NCBI GenBank assembly: GCA_028751875.1
Contig: CM054144.1
Coordinates: forward strand, 16,901,999-16,965,998
Reading direction: 5' to 3'
Source: Rapana venosa
Lineage: Eukaryota; Mollusca; Gastropoda; Neogastropoda; Muricidae
DNA length: 64,000 nucleotides
Positions 55,166 to 64,000 of the stretch are shown here, piece after piece. Position 1 is the first letter of the stretch. The number at the start of each line of letters is the position of its first letter. The notes beneath the pieces are model-generated. The model was not told the DNA's origin. It saw nothing but the letters and a program-made list of their open reading frames with translations, and searched no databases. The position numbers and the translations under genes are program-made.

Positions 55166-57485
55166 GCATTAGTCATCCTCATTGTCAATGATTCATCATG
55201 CCGTAACAAAAAAAGTTTATTGCCTTGATTTGGTGCACCAGTTGCTCTTGGTTCATGTGACCCTCAGATTCGGTTTCCCAAACACTTCTGTTTGCCTGGT
55301 GGTGGGGTTGTGTCAACAGCCCGTTTTGGAGGTTGCGTGGGACGGTCGTTTTGAAGGACATTGTGGTGGTTGCACCGCGGTTGATGGGCAACTTCACTCA
55401 GTCTGGGCTCCGCGACTGAGTATACTGTCATTAGTAGGGGGCTTAGTAGGTGGTTGTCATGTGTATGTTCGCTCAGAACAGGCACACTGAAACACCAACA
55501 AAGTGGACCCAGCATCAGTGCATGGCTTGGCTGGTGGCCACGGCGGCCTGATAGTGTTGGCCTCACTGTGGACTTCAACCTCTGAGGATGCGAACATAAA
55601 CGTTGGGTCTGGTTGTGGTGGGGAGATTGGGAAGGAGTGGCGTGGGCACCGCGGGATGGGGGGGCGTCACAGAAGATGAGATCGCCCAACACAACCAAAA
55701 AAGCTATCCTTTTGGACTGTTTTAGCATATGACTAGACATGATAGTTATGCATCTCAGCTGCTGGGCTGTCTTTCTGTCTGTTTTTGGGGGAGCATGGGG
55801 GAAGTGCTAAGCATGGCAGTCAGGTGATAAGTTACAATGTGTTAAGTATGATTGATTACCAGTACACCTGTGTCTGTAAACTGTAGAGTGTTGGTGGATA
55901 ATCCACGGAATTTGGTGTCCCCCCAAAACAACCCCCCCATCAACAACAAACACAACAAAAAAAACCAAAGCACCAACAAACAAAACCAACAAAACCCAAC
56001 AAACACAACCCAAACAAACAATCCTCTGACCAACAGCAAAACAAAACAAAAAACAAAATGTCTCCTTCCCTTGAATTTAATTTTACCCACTTGATTAAGA
56101 ATGGTTTGGTTGATTTTTGTATTTGATTTTTTTAAACAGCAGAAAGCCCAGAGAATGAAATATGTAACCGTATTGCCCCTGTTATTTTGCCCCTGAACAA
56201 CGCATTCTTTTTTATTGCATACCATGGTAGTAAGCAGATTTGACATTATTCCTGATTGATTGTTTTGACTGCGGACAGTTATAGTTACTTGGACAACTGG
56301 CACTAAATGAATGTTGAGAGCAGAGCTTTATTTTCTCATCTGATGTGTCACATTTTAATGATTGTTTTCTGGTTAATTTTTTGAGCATGACACAGTAACA
56401 TGGAAAATGAACAAACACAGAACTTTCTCTTACTCTAACATTATTCTAAATTAGACAAAATTCCAACACACACCCAACCTGACAACATTTCCAACACACA
56501 CCTTGTGTCTCTGTCTCTGTTTCTGTCTCTGCTCTGTTGTCTGGATGCCTGTTGTTGTCTGTTGTTTGTTGCCTCTTCTCACTTCATCAGTATGTCACTG
56601 TGTCACCTAAGAACAGATTCATTTTTGAAAGAAAAAATGCTGATGTGCCTAATTGTTCCAAGTCACATCCATGTGTGTGTGTACACGTGTGTGTGTGTGT
56701 GTGTGTGGTTGTGTGTGTGTGTTGTGTGAGTGAGTGCACGTGAGTGACATGGTGTGCCGGTGGGTGTGGGTGCATGCATGCAAATTCTTGCTGGAAAGTG
56801 TATTGTTGGAAGTGATGGATGAGTATGGGAACTAGAAGATGGTGAGCGCAAACAGCACACCTGATGTTGGCTATGCTAAGGTTTAAATTGTGTGTGCAGT
56901 GATGCGTTATGGTTTGACTTTTTGATTGAGCTTTGATTTGGCTGGTATTGCTACAACATATTTTCTGAAGTACTTCTAACCTGTGATATTGTGGCATGAA
57001 TCTTTGGTCCTTTGTTTTTCTTATGCGTTAATGCATTCCTTTGTACAACAATCATTAACAACTCAAAAAAACACGGACCAAAAAACAACGTTGTTTGCGT
57101 TTACGTCCCCGCAAAAACTGCTAGCAGGGTTGTTATCCAGAGCAGATGTTGTGGAGGTTCTCAATAGGTATCAGTCATCACCGAGCCTTGAAGCCCTGCA
57201 GTAGGGACAGGAAATGAAATTCAAAAAGCTCCTAGTAACTGATTGGTCCTGGCGGAATGTGTCGTGTAATGTGTATCGTTTAGTGTTTTCTTGGATTTCA
57301 CTCCTTTGTTCTGGGCCAGGATGGCAGGGGACGGGATGGGGGAAGGGGGGGGATGTTTGTGGTGGGACTTGATTGCTTGTTAGAGTGGCTTTAGGACTCC
57401 GCTGGAAAAGTATTTTGCTCTCTGTCTTTGGGTCTATGTGTCTGTTCTCTCTCACAATCTCTCTCTCTCAATCTCTCTTTCTTCT
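55166..57485. other. Intergenic or intronic DNA, no gene recognised
   Basis: Contains an AAC-rich low-complexity patch (55920-56060), GT repeats (56672-56730) and a CT/GGGG region near 57330-57500. Open frames at 55182-55490 and 56983-57204 have no recognisable motif. Confidence 0.55.
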
Positions 57486-57489
57486 CTCT

Positions 57490-60193
57490 CTCTTCTCTCT
57501 CTTTGCAGAGTGGGAAAACGATTGTAGCAACAACTCCAAGTTAGGACGTTTATACATGTAATTAATAATAATGTATATAGTTTTACTTTGGTTTTTAAGC
57601 GGACAACCACACACACACAAACACCACACAACACAACCCACACAAACACCACACACACTCACACAGTATACACACCATAAACACCAAGCACTTTTTTTTT
57701 TTTACACAAATGCATTAGTTTTACTTTTAAGCAGGCACATCACCCCCTATACAGTCTACATACAGTATCCACACACAAAAAAATACACAAACAGGATTGC
57801 ACAAATGATGAATACAAACTATGAAATATCAAATAATGCAAACTTGTGGTCATATTATGAGTGCACATCTGGGTGCGGATCCACCCGACTGTTCGCAAAC
57901 AATTCTTAATGTGTACACCAATACCAGGATCACAAAGTATACTCCATCCCATACACATCAACACACACCCACACACAACAACACCCACACCCTTCACACA
58001 CACACCCACACACACCCACACCCACACAACCTCTTATAGCCTAGTGGTCGAACAAAAAATGTTGCGCTCGCAATCTGACGACCTGGGTTCGAATCCGTTC
58101 AAGGGGGATATTTTCCTGGCGTTAATCAGTGCAGCCTTACTCTCCCAAAAGTCTTGGAAGAGACTATACAACGAGGGTCACGTTGAGCGACGCACAGAAC
58201 CTCTTGCGCACAGTTAAATTGTTCGCTTTTCATAAGAGTAGGCATGTGTGCGGTGGGGGCAGGCAGATGACAGAAATTACAAAAACTGCAAACACATGTG
58301 GACCGGAGAGTAAAAAGCACATGGGTGCTTATTCATTATCCTTTATATAAAGATTTAAATAAAATAACAAAAGTAAAATTAATAAATAAAACCAATGAAA
58401 CGGTGAACAGAGCCCCCTCATTGTACAGCCCCCAGTTGTCCACGGGAGGGAAGGAAGTTGACGATGAGCAGAGGAATCTCTGAAACCTGCTGACCGAAGA
58501 TATGAGCCCCGGACCACAGGCCCTGGCGTTTGCAAATGTGTCTTATCTTCTTAGTCTCACGTAGCAGTGAAGCAACAGACAGATCATGAGGCAGCCGCCT
58601 AAGTCAGGGGGTTATACGTACTGTGTGCCTTCTGCGCCCTGCAAACGTAGCTGAGCCTTATCACGGTAATGTTAATTGATTGTCATCGATGACTGAAACT
58701 AGCTCAAAAGTTCATTAATCCTGAGCCAGGTTAGGGGGAAACTTTTGTCCTCTATGAATATTTAACTCAAAACCACCATGTTGTAGCTACAGCTTTGTTT
58801 TGAGGGCGGTATGTTGCATGCAGAGGGACGAGCGATGGATTGGGGTCTAGAGGTACTGCACACATCTAGAAGTAGTACGTGAGAAGTTGTACATATTTGT
58901 TACCCCATATGAATCCATACTCCCCACCCACCCCTCCCAACATTGATCGGACTTTCCACGTGGATGATATGGCCTTAGTTTTTTTACTTTCAGATGCTAT
59001 GTTTAAAAAGCAGATATCTTAAAAACCAACAACATCCCTCCCACCCAATAAAACCCCAACAACACAAAAACCAACAAACAAAAACATGCCTAGGCATCAA
59101 GAGACCTGTTGCTTGAGAAATATGTAGGAAAAAGTCCATGTGAAACGGAACAAAATTTATGTACATATTGGGACAGGGAAAAGAAACAAAAAATTGGTGG
59201 TGTGGTCTTGTTGAGAGGATTCTTTGTGATGAGAACAGTCTGGATGTTCATGCAGCTGACACTTGCTGTGATGAACATGGTTTATACAGTCTGTTCATAC
59301 AATACCAACCTGATTGTTATTACTGAATGTGCACCTTCTTTATACAAACATGCTAAGCTATTTAATTTTATTCCAGGTTGGAGTTGGCTGGGACCCGTGA
59401 AGCCAGTGGTTCCTGAATGGTGAGCGTGAGAGGAGTCTTCTTTACAAGTGGATTGGGGAGACTGGATCTTGAGCCATGGAGTCCCTGCTCCGTCTTTGGT
59501 GGTCATTAGCCATGGAAACCACCACGGTCTTGGCAGGATTGATCATGATGAAAGCAAACATACTGTAACAACTTGCTATGAAAAATACACGCATTAATTG
59601 ACATTGTCATGGACCAATTACATTCATATTTTCCCCTCCATTCTTGCTAGGAGCTAGAGGTGCCCACTAGTGAGATGTTGAGTATGCAAGGTTTTTGCCA
59701 CCTTGAGGTTTTAGCCGCATTCCAACTTGGAGAATATGTCTCACATGACACAGTGTAATGCTGTTTATAGGTGTTTTTTTTTAAAATTTTGCCATCGATT
59801 GCTGTATTGAATAGGCCTACTCTTCGAAGGTCAGGAACGAACACACTGGTTGTAAAATACCTGCAAGGAGTTTTGTGTGCATCTGCGCATGGGACTTCGA
59901 TTTATACTTTCCTTTAATTATGTCTGTTTATAGCCCTAACCGACATGAAGACCATATCAGGGGCTGTACTTACATCACTTTCAGCAACTCCATACCCTCC
60001 ACTTACAGTTTAAATATAACTCCCTCTCTTCTTTCGCCTCCTTCCCCCCCCCCCCCCCCCCCCCTCACACTGTCCCCTCCTCTGTATGTGTCTAGAGTCT
60101 TGTCTCTGTCTCATCTCTGTAGGTGAGTGTGCTTAGTTTGTGAATTTTAGAGATAAAATGTTCTTGCATTGAGTGTTTAATCTGAGACCTGTC
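57490..60193. repeat. Segmental duplication, copy 2, left part
   Basis: Parallels 48925-51605 with frequent 1-3 base indels and substitutions. It contains a SINE copy at 58035-58385 and the old inverted SINE at 59650-59945. Many indels hit positions that are well kept in copy 1, which fits lower consensus quality as well as real divergence. Confidence 0.88.
58035..58385 (+). mobile_element. tRNA-derived SINE, duplicate of the 49413 copy
   Basis: A box TAGCCTAGTGG near 58037 and B-box region GGGTTCGAATCC near 58085. The central domain is damaged by small indels (AGACTATACAACGAGG, CTTGCGCACAGTTAAAT). It is the counterpart of 49413-49790 within the duplicated segment. Confidence 0.85.
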
Positions 60194-62829
60194 ACTTTTG
60201 ATGGATTGATCGTAAAAATGATGCTATGTTGTAAAGCTTGTGCTGTTACCGAGTTCCGGGCCATCCGAGCATTATGGGTTTTCTCCAGTTGACTTTGCAG
60301 CGGACCTCCGCGGTCACCGTTGGGTTTGTCTTCCAGGGGCATCGGGAGGACTGTGACGGGGATTTCCGTGTGGTCTTGTGTCTTGGAGGAGGGTGCTGGC
60401 TGCGTAGATGATACAACCTTGGTGAGGACTAATGATGGGCGGCTTAAGTAATTGTTGCAAACACGCTCGTTGTTTTCTCGGAGGGTGCGCGACAGGACTT
60501 CAGCGCTTGGATGGACGATGGGTCAGAGAGTGCTAGAAGGGTGACGCGGCGGCACGAGAGACAGTGGGTGGAGAAAGACCAAAATCTCCCGTGACAGAGA
60601 AATTTTCGTCAAGGACCATGCGGTATACAGGAATCTGAACGAGTCAACGATAAAGACATTTTATTTGAGAAATGCAATCCTGTGTTTCCTCAAAACAAAT
60701 TTTCTCTATAGCTAACAGCCTCCCCCTGGGTCCGAATCATACCTCCCCTTCCCACAAATGCGCCCCTACACGATTCTACCACACGATTTGTCCCTTTTTC
60801 ATGGATAAAATCTGACAATACGCGATGGATTAGATTCAGGACTATCTGATCCCCCTAGTTTCCATCAGTCTGTGGTCCCATTTTATGTCATCCTTTTCCA
60901 CGTTTTGTGCAAAGACATCCATGAAGGTAATTCGTCATGCACAAATAGTGTTGTTTAGATCCCTGCCCACTGTTTTGATAAGCAAAACCTTGATATTTGG
61001 ACCTATTGGTAACAGACATCATCAATGCATCTCTGCCGGCGGTCTGTCCCTGTCAGTTTCAAAATTGCTATTGTTATCCCACTCCTTAAGAAAAAAGTCT
61101 AGACTGCTAATATATGCAACAATTACAGGCGGTTTCCCCTCTACTTTCATATTCACAAGGTTTGGAGAGAGTTGCCACACACGTTCAGCAGCACCTAGCT
61201 TGTAAACACTTTGGCCGCTCATCAGTCCGGATCTAGGGCTGGTCACAGCCCGGAGACTGCGTTCCTGGTGTCACCAGCAGGCACTGCTTGTTGCAGAATG
61301 CCGCCGCAGAGTGTCAGTATGGGTTGTTGGCACCTCAGTGCGGCAATTGACCGCTTGACCACTTATTTTGTCACAAAGTAGAATACTCTTTTGGAATAAG
61401 AGGTGTTGCTTGCATGGTTTACCTATAATGTATTCTGATAGGTCGCAGAGCGTGTGATAGCGGGCGTTAGTTCACAACTGCCCCCCTCTTTGTATGGGTC
61501 CTAGGTTTCTGTTATGGGTTCCTCGTATATCTATGTTACACTATATTTCCGCCTCTGTCTAATGTGCTGACCTTACATGATTGCATGTTTTCATAAATAT
61601 GCAGATGATACAGAAAATTCCGGCAAAAGCAACCACCTCAAATTTTTTCAGACGCCACGGCACACTGGCAGATTGCAAGCACAGTGTCTTCAGTGGATGT
61701 GACAGCAACAAATCAAATTAAATACAGGACAAAGACAGACGTTAATGGCCGTTGGTGTCAAATCTAGTCTTATGCGGTGTCGGAGGAGTTCTGTGGTTTG
61801 GGTGGCTGTGACATAGCTTTTCAGAGTATCTGTGCTGTATCTGTGTGTTCCGCTAGCTTCCTACTCTCTCCATGATATGACCAATTAGTAACGTTGCTGC
61901 AGAGCATGCTTTCTAGGAGCTGGCCGTATTGCACAATTAAGAAAATTTGCCTGTGATGAGTGATCAAAGTTGTTTCCGCGACCGTCGTGTCGCGACTGGA
62001 CTATTGCAACTCCTGTTAATTTTTTATTTATCGGTATAAGTGAAGACAGTTTACACGCCTGCCGCGAGTTCTAGAACTCTGCTGCCAGGTCCTCCTTGTA
62101 AGGAAGAGCAAAGGGCACCATGTGACTCCCTGCTTAGGGAGCTTCATTGGTTTTACTGTAGGTGCACGTGTAGTACAAAGTAGCGGTTCTTGGCATACGT
62201 CACTCTGACGGCTCGCTTGGCTGCCATCTCTGTCCGCTGCCTAGAAATCACGACACAACTAGAACCTGCGGTCTTCGACTGGATACATTACTTGTTGTTT
62301 ACCCATTTAAAAAACAACCACACCTTCAACACCGAGGTGAAGATCTTTTGGTGGTGCTGGCCCCGATCTGGAACTCCTCTGCCACCAGCGTCAGACATGC
62401 TCCACTTTATCCAGTTTAAGTCTTCATTGAGAAATCTCTTTAAGTATTTCTAGCTAGTTAATATATTGTGCTTGTCTTGACGGTCGGCCGTTTGTCCCTG
62501 TAGGTACTTCCTGTGCTGCTGGCTGTTGGTTATGGGTTTTTGTTTGATTGTTAGTTTCGTTATTTTGTGCCTTTATCTCTTGAGTTACTGTCAATTGCCC
62601 TGTAGTGTGTGCCCGGACGCAAAGTGTGAGCCTCTACAGTGCGTGGTATCTTAGGTTAAATTTTCTTTGGTTTAGACATGCTCTTCTCATTGTGTTGTTG
62701 TTGGTAGTTGTTATTATGTGCTGTGTTTGCATGTGTATAGATGCGCGCATGTGATGGAAAGACGCATATGAGTCATTGCTTTGAGAACTGTGCAATCTAA
62801 CTGCTATTATTCTTATTATTATTAATAAT
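60193..62829 (+). pseudogene. L2/CR1-like LINE present only in duplication copy 2
   Basis: About 2.64 kb absent from copy 1, where CCTGTAACATTTCTGAG is continuous (51605). Decayed motifs in order: FRAIRALWVFSS-like near 60260; TDIINASLPA with FQNCYCYPTP near 61015-61085, a shifted counterpart of the ASF.TAIVTPLLKK type; ERVATHVQQHLACK near 61165; VEYSFGIRGVACM near 61380. A degraded YADD region lies near 61600, LDYCNS near 61998, CDSLLRELHWF near 62120, and FIQFKSSLRNLFKYF near 62410-62452 with a stop. The tail is TTATTATTAATAATA at 62815-62830. It is GC-richer than the flanks. It is related to the LINE at 11845-13860, plus strand here. Confidence 0.85.
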
Positions 62830-63555
62830 AACATTTCTGAGATGGGAGGAGCTTTAGCACCTTTCTAAAAATTGTGTATCATCACATCAGTCAAGTCAAC
62901 ACATACTACTCCATATGAAGGGCAATGCAATATGCCAGCCCAATGATACGTATCATAATCTCGAAAGGACACAAGAAAGCTACATTTCGTTCTATAGGTT
63001 ACAACATACAAGATACTTAATAATACAGTAACACTTGACATCACCAATAACAATCACTCATCACACCACACCCAACACACACCACACACACAAACAACAC
63101 ACACCACACCACACACACCCACCCACAAAAACTCTGTCTTGGAGATTTTAACTTAGACATACTAAACCTTGTTAGGCATGATGGGGAGCAGGAGCGACAT
63201 CAAGAACCGGTTAGCCACGCAAGAATGCTTCTAGAAATCTGAACAACTTGAAGGAATAGCAAAGAGAAATGGTTCTAGAAATCTGAACAATGTGTGGACC
63301 TCGTCATTCCAGCACAGATCCAAACTCGACTGTCCAGAGCTGTACTCTTTCCACCCTTGTGTATGGCTTGGGGTGCTGGAGATGACTGAGGCGTGATGAC
63401 ACACTTTCACATTCCACACACAGTATCTCCGGACAGAATTTGTGCATTTCTGGCCTGAGTCATACTCCAACCACAAGGAACTTTTGCCGTTTTTGAAGCA
63501 AGAAAGCATGGACAACCTCATCATGCTAGGCGCTGGGGATGGTATAGGGCATAAT
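62830..63555. repeat. Segmental duplication, copy 2, right part
   Basis: Continues copy 1 from 51610 to 52255, including the endonuclease fragment (GGAGATTTTAACTTAGAC, about 63139) and the nested RTE-type insert (63170 on). A small internal repeat (CTAGAAATCTGAACAA at 63231 and 63274) is private to this copy. Similarity stops near 63555. Confidence 0.85.
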
Positions 63556-64000
63556 GGTGCGTCATGTAACTAATTGACTGGATGATTGTTTTTGATTTTA
63601 GGATGATTTTTTTTTATTGTTATACAACCCAAATTCATGTAAAGTCCTATGTCTTTTCTAGTCTATGGTTCGATGCATTGTGATGCCCACTTGATATATC
63701 TATGTGTGTGCATGCATTGCGGTTTTTTTGTGTGTGTGTGTTGCACGTTGGTTTGAAGTTACTGAAATGTTAAAACTAAATGATTATCAGATGTTTTCTT
63801 GGTGTTTTATACTATTCTTATCAGTGTATGTGCCGTCTGTAAACTTGTGTTTCATCTGTGAACTTGAAGTCTGCATTTGAGGTACATGTTCTTTTCATGC
63901 AGTTGTTTAAGAACAATTGAATTTTGGGAGTGCATGTTTGCTAATAATTTTTTTAAAACCTAACACAACACCGCACCCTACAATACAAGTTTCATTCTGT
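63556..64000. other. AT-rich DNA at the window end, nothing recognised
   Basis: Short GT run near 63729-63741; no motif. Confidence 0.6.

Noticed and set aside
55182..55740. Overlapping frames on both strands
   Set aside because: GC-rich stretch with open frames in both directions and no motif; chance is likelier.
56983..57204. Frame ending in LLAGLLSRADVVEVLNRYQS
   Set aside because: It looks protein-like for about 40 residues but is isolated, without splice sites or a known motif.

Overview
The window looks like repeat-dense DNA from a lophotrochozoan animal, most probably a gastropod mollusc. This is inference from three things: GT-AG spliced exons of animal genes, abundant CT/GA, CA/GT and trinucleotide microsatellites, and many LINE and tRNA-derived SINE relics of the kinds common in molluscs. 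The species cannot be named from sequence alone. Two 500-N scaffold gaps (10126-10625 and 27138-27637) and noisy flanks, especially about 26.5-34.9 kb, show that parts are low-quality draft assembly, so single-base frameshifts should not be over-read.

Host genes are few. An alpha-1,3-fucosyltransferase (GT10) lies on the plus strand in two exons (555-1150 and 7467-8144). Its 6.3-kb intron has filled with SINE pieces, microsatellites and a LINE. A single exon at about 36422-36565 encodes the end of the KIX domain of a CBP/p300 acetyltransferase. A possible minus-strand exon with a very good donor lies at 20768-20933, but I do not recognise the product. Everything else that looks coding belongs to mobile elements.

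Layout. 0-8.2 kb: fucosyltransferase with LINE A in its intron. 8.2-12.4 kb: two near-copies of a 1.8-kb block on either side of the first gap, ending in an L2/CR1-like LINE (minus, to 13.9 kb). 15.5-18.1 kb: a second decayed minus LINE. 18.1-25.5 kb: AT-rich intergenic DNA with LINE 3' ends, a 250-bp repeat and a SINE. 26-27.1 kb: a 34-bp minisatellite running into the second gap. 30.3 kb: a tRNA/5S chimeric SINE. 31.1-33.1 kb: decayed plus LINE. 35.0-36.2 kb: RNase H end of an I-type LINE. 37.6-39.6 kb: CT-rich tandem units and an unrecognised ORF with a retroposon-like tail. 40.0-47.4 kb: a nearly complete two-ORF LINE (LINE B) broken by four later insertions, two of them with 15-16 bp target-site duplications. 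48.1-48.8 kb: a 44-bp tandem repeat with an 88-bp dimeric pattern. 48.9-52.3 kb and 57.5-63.6 kb: two copies of one segment, the second carrying a 2.6-kb LINE that the first lacks.

The elements interact. SINEs share a central domain, and one shares its 3' tail with the L2/CR1-like LINE, which suggests that this LINE mobilises it. LINEs are nested in LINEs with readable target-site duplications, giving a relative order of events. I found no CRISPR array, no bacterial-type operon and no functional tRNA or rRNA gene. The items most likely to be undescribed are the tRNA-5S chimeric SINE, the ORF unit at 38.4-39.6 kb, and the duplication that differs by a LINE insertion.
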